Part shown: positions 1 to 6,419 of the stretch, in pieces | Layout of the letters: every line of letters starts with the position of its first letter | How positions within the stretch are numbered: the first letter of the stretch is position 1 | NCBI GenBank assembly: GCA_002694065.1 | Contig: NZKZ01000151.1 | Span: 1 to 7,231 of the forward strand | Direction of reading: 5' to 3' | DNA length: 7,231 nucleotides | From: Acidiferrobacter sp. | GTDB lineage: Bacteria > Pseudomonadota > Gammaproteobacteria > Arenicellales > UBA868 | Position numbers and translations under genes: made by a program | Notes under the pieces: generated by a model | Told to the model about the DNA's origin: nothing | Database searches by the model: none | What the model saw: only the letters and a program-made list of their open reading frames with translations

Positions 1-1611
1 GAACTCCGCCATGATCTTGTCTTTTTCCGCCGGCACAATCTTCCCATGCAGCAACGCGATGCGAAGCTCAGGCAACTCGCTTTTAAGCGCCTCGGCGCGG
101 CTGGTAGCGGCCTGCACGGCGAGGACGTCAGATTCTTCAATCAGCGGGCAGACCCAGTAGGCGCGCCTTTGGCGCGCACAGGCCTCGCGGATCCGCTCCT
201 GCACGGCCTCCCGACGGGTGTTCGGCAAAACGACCGTCTCCACCGGTTGGCGCCCGGGCGGCATCTCGTCGATGATCGAGATATCCATGTCCGCATACAT
301 CACCATGGTGAGCGAGCGCGGGATGGGAGTGGCACTCATGATCAGTTGGTGGGGAACATGGCCGTCGGTCTGTCCTTTGTCCCGCAGCGCCAGTCTCTGC
401 GCAACGCCGAAACGATGCTGTTCATCAACCACCACCAAACCCAGCTGCTGGTAGGCCACATCGTCCTGAAAGAGCGCGTGTGTGCCGATAGCGATCCTTG
501 CCTCGCCACTCGCCAACCGGGCGCAGGCGGCCTTCCGATCACGCTGCCCCATGCGCCCGCTTAGCCAGACGGGCTCCAGCCCGAGCTCTGCAAACCAGTT
601 ACCGAGCACACTCAGATGCTGCTCTGCCAAGAGTTCGGTTGGTGCCATCACGACTGCCTGCTGACCTGCCTCCACGGCCGCCAGCACGCCAGCGGCCGCG
701 ACCACGGTCTTGCCGCAGCCGACGTCTCCCTGCAGCAGACGCAATGACGGTGTCGCCCTGCCAAGATCCGACCCAATCTCATCAATGCAGCGCTGCTGGG
801 CGCCGGTCAGCGTAAATCCCAACTGCTCCTGCAGTCTGGGCCAAAGCTCGCGCGATGGCGGAATCGGTACAGCACTCTTGCTGTCGCGTCGCTGGCGGCG
901 CTCACGCATGGCCAGCTGATGCGCCAGCATCTCTTCGAAGGCAAGCCGACGCTCGGCCGGATGGGTGCCCTGGCCCAGCGTGTCGAGATCAATTCCCGGG
1001 GGCGGTCGATGCAGCAGCATCAGCGCATCAGACAAAGACAGCTCGCCAAAGTCGGCCAGGTACTCGTCTTTGAGGAGTTCCGGGATGCTTCCCTTGCAGA
1101 GGCTCAAGGCCTGATCGGTCAGGTCACGCCAGCGCCGCTGGCCGACGCCCTCGGTGGTGGGATAAACCGGCGTCAGCGCGGCTTCAACGCTTGCTTCCTC
1201 CCGGTCCTCCAGAAGACGGTACTCGGGATGCACCATCTCGAGGCCGGCCGGTCCGGACCGGACTTCACCGTAACACTGGATAAAGCGGTCACGGCTCAGG
1301 CCCCGGCTCTGGCTCTGGCTGAAGTGAAACTGGCGCATCGTGATCCGGCCGGTGTCGTCCGAGATCACGGTCATCAGGCTGCGCCGGCGCCCATAACGAA
1401 CGCCGCTGGCCTCGACCCTGCCGACAATCAGCGCTTCGGTGCCGGGGCGCAGTTCGCCAATGGCAGCGAACCGGGTTCTGTCCTGATAACGCAGCGGCAG
1501 ATGGAACAGGACATCGGCAACGTCCACGATGCCAAGACGCCCGAGCTTTTCTGCGAGCTGCGGGCCGACGCCCTTGAGGACACGTACCGACTCCTGCACA
1601 GCCGTATCCAT
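1..1611 (-). CDS. recG: ATP-dependent DNA helicase RecG (N-terminal 537 residues; 3' end beyond window)
   Basis: RecG is a superfamily 2 double-stranded DNA translocase that regresses stalled replication forks and branch-migrates recombination intermediates. The reading frame is open from the ATG at 1611 to the left edge. Residues 11-28 form a helix-hairpin-helix-like segment (LKGVGPQLAEKLG), followed by LPLRYQDR at 38-45 and the OB-fold wedge region to about residue 165, including HPEYRLL. Helicase motifs follow: Walker A GDVGCGKT at 295-302, APTELLAEQH, DEQHRFG at 396-402, SATPIPRSL from 426 and DEMPPGRQPVETV. The sequence aligns throughout with E. coli RecG (693 residues), so about 150 C-terminal residues, covering the last helicase motifs and the translocation hairpin region, are missing. 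The start lies 25 nt after the ridA stop, with no upstream in-frame alternative close by and only a weak Shine-Dalgarno, which suggests translation coupled to ridA. Walker A has Cys where E. coli has Ser. Confidence 0.97.
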   Translation of the reverse strand, partial: MDTAVQESVRVLKGVGPQLAEKLGRLGIVDVADVLFHLPLRYQDRTRFAAIGELRPGTEALIVGRVEASGVRYGRRRSLMTVISDDTGRITMRQFHFSQSQSRGLSRDRFIQCYGEVRSGPAGLEMVHPEYRLLEDREEASVEAALTPVYPTTEGVGQRRWRDLTDQALSLCKGSIPELLKDEYLADFGELSLSDALMLLHRPPPGIDLDTLGQGTHPAERRLAFEEMLAHQLAMRERRQRRDSKSAVPIPPSRELWPRLQEQLGFTLTGAQQRCIDEIGSDLGRATPSLRLLQGDVGCGKTVVAAAGVLAAVEAGQQAVVMAPTELLAEQHLSVLGNWFAELGLEPVWLSGRMGQRDRKAACARLASGEARIAIGTHALFQDDVAYQQLGLVVVDEQHRFGVAQRLALRDKGQTDGHVPHQLIMSATPIPRSLTMVMYADMDISIIDEMPPGRQPVETVVLPNTRREAVQERIREACARQRRAYWVCPLIEESDVLAVQAATSRAEALKSELPELRIALLHGKIVPAEKDKIMAEF

Positions 1612-1636
1612 CTTCTGGTTTGTGGCGCCGGGAGAA

Positions 1637-2026
1637 CTAACCGGGCAGGTGTGCGACGGCCTCCACCTCAATGGGCGCACCCTTGGGCAGGGCGGCAACG
1701 GCAACGGTCGCCCGTGAAGGAAACGGCGCATCGAAATACTCCGCCATCACCTCATTGACCTGACCGAATTGCTCCAGGTCCACGAGGTAAATGGTGAGCT
1801 TGACGATATCCGACAGGCTGCCGCCGGCCTCCTGCATGACTGCCGTGAGGTTATCGAAGACCCGCCTTGCCCTGGCCCCGATGTCTCCCTCAACGAGCTC
1901 CATGGTTTGTGGGTCGAGCGGTATCTGGCCGGAAAGATAAACCGTGTCGCCAACACGCACCGCCTGCGAGTAAGGGCCGATCGCATTGGGTGCCTCGTTG
2001 CTGTGAATAGGCTGGTGTGCAGTCAT
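1637..2026 (-). CDS. ridA: RidA family 2-iminobutanoate/2-iminopropanoate deaminase
   Basis: RidA (YjgF/YER057c/UK114 family) hydrolyses reactive enamine/imine intermediates such as 2-aminoacrylate, released by PLP enzymes like threonine/serine dehydratase. This protects other PLP enzymes in the cytoplasm. The protein has 129 residues, the normal family length. Visible hallmarks are GPYSQAV at 17-23, YLSGQIPLDP at 30-39, KLTIYLVDL at 76-84 and the C-terminal IEVEAVAHLPG. Arg105 and Glu120 fall at the same numbers as the catalytic Arg105 and Glu120 of E. coli RidA, so it is expected to be an active deaminase. The E. coli Cys107 position is Thr here. The ATG at 2026 is preceded by AAGGA seven bases upstream. 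It lies 28 nt downstream of spoT, at the position trmH occupies in E. coli, and is probably co-transcribed with spoT and recG. Confidence 0.95.
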   Translation of the reverse strand: MTAHQPIHSNEAPNAIGPYSQAVRVGDTVYLSGQIPLDPQTMELVEGDIGARARRVFDNLTAVMQEAGGSLSDIVKLTIYLVDLEQFGQVNEVMAEYFDAPFPSRATVAVAALPKGAPIEVEAVAHLPG

Positions 2027-2033
2027 GAAAGTT

Positions 2034-2038
2034 TCCTT
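2034..2038 (-). promoter_or_regulatory. Shine-Dalgarno of ridA
   Basis: On the minus strand the bases read AAGGA, with 7 nt to the ridA ATG at 2026. It is a good match to the anti-Shine-Dalgarno and supports independent initiation within the spoT-ridA-recG transcript. Confidence 0.7.
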
Positions 2039-2054
2039 TTTGAAGAGGCTTTGT

Positions 2055-4235
2055 TCAGCCGCGGGATCTTGATACCCGGATCACCGAGCGCCGCGCCCGC
2101 AGTCTACGAATAATCCGCGCGAGATGCTTGCGGTCATACACCTCGATGGTAAAGCGGATCGCTGAATTGCGATCATCCCGGGCTGTCACCAGAACATGGT
2201 TGATATTGGAGTCTTCTTCCGCAATGACCGACGCGAGGGTCGCGAACACTCCGCGGCGGTTCACCACCTCCAGGCGGATGTCTGCCTCAAAGGTGCTCTT
2301 GATGTCATCCGACCACTCCACCCCGATCCAGGTATCCGGCCGCTTGCTCTGCTCGCGCGCGTTGGGGCAGGTGGGTCGATGAATGACGATACCGCGCCCG
2401 CGCGAGAACAGTCCGACGATGCCGTCACCGGGGATCGGTCGGCAGCAGCGCGCGTAGGACACACTCATGCCCTCCACACCCCGGATCGGCAATGGCTCAC
2501 TCATGGCGGAGTCAGCCCCTTTGGATTCCGGCAGCAATTGCCGCGCCACCACCATCGGCAGCCGTCGACCCATGCCGATGTCGGTCAGAAGCTCATTCCA
2601 GTCTTCAAGCCCGATGTGTTTGAGCAGCTGGATTTTCTGATCCGTGCGCAACCGGGTGGTCAGGCCCACGGTCTTGAGTGCGCGCTCCAGCAGTTGGCGG
2701 CCCAGTTTGCCTGCGTCTTCCTGGTGCTGGTGCTTCAGAAAATCCCGGATCGCGGCGCGCGCTTTTGCCGTCACCACGTAGTTCAGCCACAGGGGGGTGG
2801 GCACGGCGGAGCGCGCCGTCAGAATCTCCACATGATCACCGTTTCCGACCGGCTGATGCAGCGGCACAGACTCATTGTTGATGCGTGCACCGATACAGTG
2901 ATTGCCCACGTCAGAGTGAACCGAGTAGGCAAAGTCGAGCGCGCTCGATCCTTTGGGGAGTTTCTTGATATCCCCGTGCGGGGTGAACACATACACCTCA
3001 TCAGGGTAAAGGTCGATTTTGAGGTGCTCAAGAAACTCCGAAGGGTTGCCCGCCTGATCCTGGGTGTTGAGCAGATCGAGCAGCCAGTGGTGAGCCGGCG
3101 TTTGTGAGCCGCTGCGTTTCTCGCCGGTCTTGTACTGCCAGTGGGAGGCAACGCCGCTCTCCGCGATTCTGTGCATTTCTGCCGTGCGGATCTGTACCTC
3201 AATGCTTTGGCCGAACGTGCCGAAAAGCAGGGTGTGCAACGACTGGTATCCGTTGGCTTTGGGGATCGCGATGTAATCCTTGAACTTGCCCGGTACCGGC
3301 TTGTAGGTGTTATGAATCACGCCGAGGACCCGGTAACAGTCATCGACCGAGCGCACGATGACCCGGATGGCGAAAATATCGCGCATCTCCGACATCGGCA
3401 CCCGCCGTGAGCGCATCTTGCGGTAGACGCTGTAAATGTTTTTTTCCCGGCCCTCCACCGAACCTTCGATTCCGGCTTCGGACAGCTCCGCTTCAAACTT
3501 GGTGACAGTTTTCTGGATGATCGCCCTGTGATTGCCCCGGCGTTTGCCGAGCTCCTTATGGATCGCGTCGTACCGCTTGGGGTAGAGGTGAAGAAAACTC
3601 AGGTCCTCAAGTTCCTGGGTCCAGGTACGCATCCCCAGCCGGTTGGCGATAGGGGCGAAGATATCGAGGGTTTGCGCGGCGATCCGCTTGCGCTTGTCGG
3701 GTTTCAGCGCATCAAGCGTGCGCATATTGTGCAGCCGGTCGGCGAGTTTGATCAGAATGACCCGGATGTCCTTGGCCATCGCCAACAGCATCTTGCGGAA
3801 ATTCTCCGCCTCTGCGTGCTCACGTGATTCAAAGTCGATCTGGTCGATCTTGGAGACCCCATCGACCAGCTGCGCGACGTCCTTGCCGAACCGTGTCGCA
3901 AGCTCCTCCTTTGCGGTGGGCGTATCCTCAATCACATCATGCAGCAGTGCCGCGATAATGCTTCGGCTGTCGAGCCGTATATCACCGAGAATGGCGGCGA
4001 CAGAAAGGGGGTGGAAGATATAGGCTTCGCCGCTTCGGCGCGTCTGGCCCTCATGGGCCTCGGCACCGAACAAATAGGCGTCGTAAACGGCTTTAACTTC
4101 CTCAGGGTCGAGGTACTGCTCGACGACCGCGAGCAGATCGCTGATCAGCAGCCGGCCCTTGCTGGACTTAGCGGGCCTCTGCCGGTTTTCAGCTGACGGG
4201 CTTTTCCTCCGCTTCGTCGCCGGTGTCGTCGGCAT
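2055..4235 (-). CDS. spoT: Bifunctional (p)ppGpp synthetase/hydrolase SpoT
   Basis: SpoT hydrolyses ppGpp/pppGpp and, more weakly, makes it from GTP/GDP plus ATP. With the ATG at 4235 the protein has 726 residues (E. coli SpoT 702). The HD hydrolase domain has His75, the HD pair at 99-100, ED at 103-104 and LADRLHNMRT around 164-173; these are intact. The synthetase domain has GREK near 262, Asp286 and Glu346 in IEVQIRT. The motif separating bifunctional enzymes from RelA reads KFKD (317-320), the basic type and not the acidic EXDD of RelA. A TGS domain spans about 409-474, a CC/H/C zinc-finger-like domain has Cys597, Cys598, His619 and Cys623, and an ACT domain covers 651-726. The chosen ATG is the only one upstream of the HD domain and has GAGGA eight bases before it. 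A longer TTG start at 4292 is possible but less likely. Residues 1-28 are a Lys/Arg-rich extension absent from E. coli SpoT. The start overlaps rpoZ by 47 nt, implying translational coupling. Confidence 0.96.
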   Translation of the reverse strand: MPTTPATKRRKSPSAENRQRPAKSSKGRLLISDLLAVVEQYLDPEEVKAVYDAYLFGAEAHEGQTRRSGEAYIFHPLSVAAILGDIRLDSRSIIAALLHDVIEDTPTAKEELATRFGKDVAQLVDGVSKIDQIDFESREHAEAENFRKMLLAMAKDIRVILIKLADRLHNMRTLDALKPDKRKRIAAQTLDIFAPIANRLGMRTWTQELEDLSFLHLYPKRYDAIHKELGKRRGNHRAIIQKTVTKFEAELSEAGIEGSVEGREKNIYSVYRKMRSRRVPMSEMRDIFAIRVIVRSVDDCYRVLGVIHNTYKPVPGKFKDYIAIPKANGYQSLHTLLFGTFGQSIEVQIRTAEMHRIAESGVASHWQYKTGEKRSGSQTPAHHWLLDLLNTQDQAGNPSEFLEHLKIDLYPDEVYVFTPHGDIKKLPKGSSALDFAYSVHSDVGNHCIGARINNESVPLHQPVGNGDHVEILTARSAVPTPLWLNYVVTAKARAAIRDFLKHQHQEDAGKLGRQLLERALKTVGLTTRLRTDQKIQLLKHIGLEDWNELLTDIGMGRRLPMVVARQLLPESKGADSAMSEPLPIRGVEGMSVSYARCCRPIPGDGIVGLFSRGRGIVIHRPTCPNAREQSKRPDTWIGVEWSDDIKSTFEADIRLEVVNRRGVFATLASVIAEEDSNINHVLVTARDDRNSAIRFTIEVYDRKHLARIIRRLRARRSVIRVSRSRG

Positions 4236-4647
4236 CCTGGGTTTCCTCGTCACTGACGGCTTCGAGCGCCTGTGCCATCGGCGCCGACTCAATCAGATCA
4301 GCCAAAGCAGCGAGATCTGCTGCCGAAATCTCGCCCTCGGTCGTGTCCTCGGACTCCTCCGCTTCGGCTTTCGCCTCACCGGCATCTTCAGTGTTCTCAC
4401 CGTCACCCGGAGCAAAGACTTCTTCAAGCTCCTGCCGGGTATCGACTTCGACTTCTTTTAGGATCTCGCTGGTTACGAGACCCTCTGCGATTTCACGCAG
4501 CGCGATCACGGTATGCTTGTCGCGATCTTCGGGTACCAGCGGGTCGTGGCCCAGCTGCAACTGCCGCGTGCGGCGCGCCGCCACCAGCACCAGCTCAAAG
4601 CGATTGTCGACGTTCTCGAGGCAGTCCTCGACGGTAATTCTTGCCAT
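4189..4647 (-). CDS. rpoZ: DNA-directed RNA polymerase omega subunit with long acidic C-terminal tail
   Basis: Omega is the small RNA polymerase subunit that clamps beta' and aids its folding. In proteobacteria its N-terminus, together with beta', forms ppGpp site 1. Residues 1-78 match E. coli omega closely: MARITVEDC, NRFELVLVAARRTRQL at 15-30, DPLVPE at 35-40, DKHTVIALREIAEGLVT at 43-59. E. coli omega is 91 residues; this protein is 152. Residues 82-152 form a low-complexity tail with 26 Asp/Glu and only two Lys and no Arg. A short hydrophobic helix-like patch, ADLAALADLIESAPMAQALEA, lies around 110-130. The ATG at 4647 is chosen over one seven codons upstream because GGAG lies 6 nt before it and it gives the conserved MAR start. 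The gene end overlaps spoT by 47 nt and gmk lies 115 nt upstream. The tail's function is unknown; it is not obviously a frameshift, because it stays open and uniformly acidic to the stop. Confidence 0.95.
   Translation of the reverse strand: MARITVEDCLENVDNRFELVLVAARRTRQLQLGHDPLVPEDRDKHTVIALREIAEGLVTSEILKEVEVDTRQELEEVFAPGDGENTEDAGEAKAEAEESEDTTEGEISAADLAALADLIESAPMAQALEAVSDEETQDADDTGDEAEEKPVS
4244..4248 (-). promoter_or_regulatory. Shine-Dalgarno of spoT, inside rpoZ
   Basis: The minus strand reads GAGGA, 8 nt before the ATG at 4235. It is embedded in the rpoZ coding sequence. It is the main reason to prefer 4235 over the TTG at 4292 as the spoT start. The same bases encode Glu-Glu codons of the omega tail, so the match could be partly coincidental. 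Confidence 0.55.
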
Positions 4648-4654
4648 TGGTGTT

Positions 4655-4658
4655 CTCC
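4655..4658 (-). promoter_or_regulatory. Shine-Dalgarno deciding the rpoZ start
   Basis: GGAG on the minus strand, 6 nt before the ATG at 4647. It lies downstream of the alternative in-frame ATG at 4668, so it excludes that longer start. Confidence 0.75.
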
Positions 4659-4673
4659 AAAAAACCAAGCGGC

Positions 4674-4695
4674 CCGGGACGATCCCGGCGGGATC
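4674..4695 (-). repeat. Two overlapping, mutually exclusive inverted repeats in the rpoZ leader
   Basis: Positions 4681-4695 form a perfect palindrome (gatcccg, one central base, cgggatc). Positions 4674-4688 form a second perfect hairpin with 6-bp arms (ccggga / tcccgg) and a 3-nt loop. They share 4681-4688, so an RNA could form only one at a time. They lie in the gmk-rpoZ gap, 27 nt upstream of the rpoZ ATG. A run of six T on the transcript strand (4659-4664) comes 9 nt after the second stem, too far for a canonical intrinsic terminator. They could be an attenuator-like structure, an RNA processing site or an operator; function is not shown. Confidence 0.4.
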
Positions 4696-4762
4696 GGGGG
4701 CATTTTGATGAGCGCTGAAAGACCTTCGGCTCCCCGTTAAAGCCCAATCTTCACAAGGGTCG

Positions 4763-5428
4763 CTAAAGGTTTGCAGTCTCGGATGTTTTTAGTCTAACGC
4801 TTTTTGCGCAATCTACAAGCGCCGCAACATCAAAACCCCGGCCCGACTCGGGGGGCTCGCCACGATGAATCAGTGCCTCAAGCTCGCCGAGCGCCTGATC
4901 AAATTCCGTATTGACCAGGATGTGGTCGTATTCCCCGTAGTGGCTCATCTCGCTGGCGGCCTCATCCAGGCGCGCCGAAATCTGCTCCGGCGTCTCCCGG
5001 CCGCGGTCCGCCAGGCGCTGGGCGAGTACCTCTACTGAAGGCGGCAGGATGTAAACACTCACCGCCTCTTTAAAGGCCGCACGCACCTGCTGAGCGCCCT
5101 GCCAGTCGATATCCAGCAGAACGCTTTGGCTGGATTTGATCGCCTGCTCTACGGCATGTCGTGAGGTGCCATAACAATGACCGAAAACCTCGGCATGCTC
5201 GAGGAAACCATCGTCTTTGACCATCTGCTCAAATTGCGCCGGATCCACAAAAAAATAATCCACGCCGTCGGTTTCGCCACGCCGCTGCGGGCGAGTCGTG
5301 TGAGAGACGGACGTCACGATGTTTTCAGAGCGGTCGGCGAGCGCGCGGGCGAGGCTACTTTTCCCTCCGCCTGAAGGGGCTGACAGGATATAAAGCGTCG
5401 GGGGTCGAGACGCGGCCGGGTTACTCAA
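4763..5428 (-). CDS. gmk: Guanylate kinase
   Basis: Gmk phosphorylates GMP (and dGMP) to GDP with ATP in the cytoplasm. It is essential for GTP synthesis and supplies the substrate pool used by SpoT. With the TTG start at 5428 the protein has 221 residues (E. coli 207). It shows the P-loop APSGGGKS at 17-24, the GMP-binding segment SHTTRPQRRGE at 42-52, YGTSR at 86-90, DIDWQGA at 106-112 and the lid region RLADRGRETPEQISARL. No ATG or GTG lies between the TTG and the P-loop; another TTG ten codons upstream would add residues with no family counterpart. The chosen start overlaps the yicC stop by 8 nt, typical of translational coupling. The last 26 residues, from about 196, do not resemble the Arg/Gln-rich C-terminal helix of E. 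coli Gmk, although the fold up to FDQALGELEALI is intact. A candidate rpoZ promoter overlaps this tail. Confidence 0.95.
   Translation of the reverse strand: MSNPAASRPPTLYILSAPSGGGKSSLARALADRSENIVTSVSHTTRPQRRGETDGVDYFFVDPAQFEQMVKDDGFLEHAEVFGHCYGTSRHAVEQAIKSSQSVLLDIDWQGAQQVRAAFKEAVSVYILPPSVEVLAQRLADRGRETPEQISARLDEAASEMSHYGEYDHILVNTEFDQALGELEALIHRGEPPESGRGFDVAALVDCAKSVRLKTSETANL
4791..4818 (-). promoter_or_regulatory. Candidate sigma-70-type promoter for rpoZ-spoT
   Basis: On the minus strand TTGTAG (4813-4818) and TAGACT (4791-4796) are separated by 16 bp. The -10 matches TATAAT at 4 of 6 positions and the -35 begins TTG. The stretch downstream is A-rich. It lies within the last codons of gmk and would give an rpoZ leader of roughly 135 nt that includes the overlapping hairpins. 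The call rests on consensus inspection only. Confidence 0.35.
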
Positions 5429-6287
5429 TGTTCTGCACCTGCTCGCGCATCTGCTCAATCAGGACCTTGAGCGTGACGGAGGCGTTGGTCTGTTCAGGGT
5501 GTGCGGACTTGGACCCCAGCGTGTTTGCCTCACGGTTCAACTCCTGCATCAGAAAATCCAACCGGCGGCCGACCGGGTCGTTTTGCTCAAGCGCCTGTGT
5601 CACTTCCTTAAGGTGCATCTTCAGTCGATCCACCTCTTCGCTGACCTCACTCTTTGCCAACAGCAGCACCACTTCCTGTTCAAGCCGTTCGGGATCCACC
5701 TGCACGCTCATCTCTGCCAGCCGCTGGGCGAGACGCTCGCGATGCGCATCACCTATTTCAGGCAGTACCGTTTCCAACGCCGCAATCGCGGCCAACGCTG
5801 CCTGCACGCGTTCGTTGAGCATTTGCCCAAGGGCCTGGCCCTCGCGCTCGCGGGAGTCGGACAGTTGCCGGAGGGCTTGCGTCAGCAGGGCCATTGCCGC
5901 GCCGGCCAGCGCCTCTTCGTCTATGGCGGGAGTCGACATCACACCGGGCCATTTCAGAATCTCTCCAACGCGCAGCGGCTCGGCTTCCGGCAGAAGTTGG
6001 CGAACGCTCTTTGACCAGGCGCCGAGTTGGCCGATCAAATCCGTGTCCATCTGCGGCGCATCAGATGCGCTCGTGGGAGGTGAATAGCGAAGCCAGCCGT
6101 CAATACGGCCGCGGCTGACTGACGCCGCGATCGCATCGCGAAAAGCGCCCTCGTGAAAGCGCAGCTCCTCCGGGAGCCGCATGGCCACCTCCCGGAAGCG
6201 ATGGTTTACCGAACGCAATTCCCAGGTCAGGTCTCCCGACGGACCCTGGGAAACACAGCGAGAGAACGCGGTCATGCTCTTTGGCAC
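5421..6287 (-). CDS. yicC: YicC family endoribonuclease
   Basis: YicC/YloC proteins are a conserved bacterial family. As I recall, the E. coli member was reported to act as an endoribonuclease and to affect turnover of the small RNA RyhB. This protein has 288 residues against 287 in E. coli and aligns end to end: SMTAFSR at 4-10, TWELRSVNHRF at 21-31, LPE at 38-40, LKWPGVM at 111-117, RLEQEVVLLLAKSEVSEEVDRL at 201-222, then the strongly conserved C-terminal DUF1732-type region GRRLDFLMQELNRE (240-253) and LIEQMREQVQNIE at the end. The start is GTG at 6287, with GGAG seven bases upstream, and it reproduces the E. coli N-terminal spacing (second Met at residue 5). An ATG overlapping it in another frame is not the start. 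The gene is the first of the minus-strand group, overlaps gmk by 8 nt and diverges from the kinase gene. Confidence 0.95.
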   Translation of the reverse strand: MPKSMTAFSRCVSQGPSGDLTWELRSVNHRFREVAMRLPEELRFHEGAFRDAIAASVSRGRIDGWLRYSPPTSASDAPQMDTDLIGQLGAWSKSVRQLLPEAEPLRVGEILKWPGVMSTPAIDEEALAGAAMALLTQALRQLSDSREREGQALGQMLNERVQAALAAIAALETVLPEIGDAHRERLAQRLAEMSVQVDPERLEQEVVLLLAKSEVSEEVDRLKMHLKEVTQALEQNDPVGRRLDFLMQELNREANTLGSKSAHPEQTNASVTLKVLIEQMREQVQNIE

Positions 6288-6294
6288 ATCAAAT

Positions 6295-6298
6295 CTCC
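6295..6298 (-). promoter_or_regulatory. Shine-Dalgarno deciding the GTG start of yicC
   Basis: GGAG on the minus strand with 7 nt to the GTG at 6287. The internal ATG at codon 5 has no comparable site at correct spacing, so the GTG is preferred. Confidence 0.7.
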
Positions 6299-6358
6299 GG
6301 GATTATGGCCTACGGCGAGTGCGACTGGGCCGGGGGCTGCATCAAATTCTGGCGAGAA

Positions 6359-6366
6359 ACTATACT
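6359..6366. promoter_or_regulatory. Overlapping divergent -10-like elements
   Basis: In the 132-nt yicC/kinase intergenic region, the plus strand carries TATACT (6361-6366) and the minus strand TATAGT (6364-6359). Each matches TATAAT at 5 of 6 positions. Neither has a convincing -35 at 16-18 bp. If used, the plus element would start transcription near 6373, at the left arm of the inverted repeat before the kinase; the minus element would serve yicC-gmk. Only one of the two could be occupied at a time. Confidence 0.3.
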
Positions 6367-6373
6367 GTATTCC

Positions 6374-6411
6374 CGGTTGCGGTCGTTGGATCACCCCTGC
6401 TCCCGCAACCG
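6374..6411. repeat. 9-bp perfect inverted repeat upstream of the kinase gene
   Basis: The arms cggttgcgg (6374-6382) and ccgcaaccg (6403-6411) are exact reverse complements separated by 20 nt. The right arm ends 8 nt before the kinase ATG. It could be a 5'-UTR hairpin occluding the start region or a pair of half-sites for a regulator. It is GC-rich enough to be stable as RNA. It has no T tract, so it is not a terminator. Confidence 0.5.
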
Positions 6412-6419
6412 CTAACATT

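Noticed and set aside
919..1758. A 279-codon open frame on the plus strand
   Set aside because: It is antisense to the clearly identified recG and the end of ridA, its translation resembles no family I know, and it is explained by high-GC codon bias on the opposite strand.
2196..3107. A 303-codon open frame on the plus strand
   Set aside because: It is fully antisense to the conserved spoT coding region; the long frame is a by-product of GC-rich codon usage.
4236..4292. Longer SpoT starting at a TTG at 4292
   Set aside because: The ATG at 4235 has a better start codon and a well-spaced GAGGA; the added residues have no family counterpart. It is kept only as a possible alternative.
4648..4668. 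Longer omega N-terminus starting at 4668
   Set aside because: The GGAG at 4655-4658 lies downstream of that ATG and at correct spacing to the conserved MAR start at 4647.
4659..4695. Intrinsic terminator between gmk and rpoZ
   Set aside because: Hairpins exist, but the T run is 9 nt beyond the stem and directly precedes the rpoZ Shine-Dalgarno, so a canonical terminator is not supported.
4223..4708. A Ser-rich 161-codon plus-strand frame opposite rpoZ
   Set aside because: The serine richness is the reverse complement of the acidic GAN codons of the omega tail; there is no independent support.
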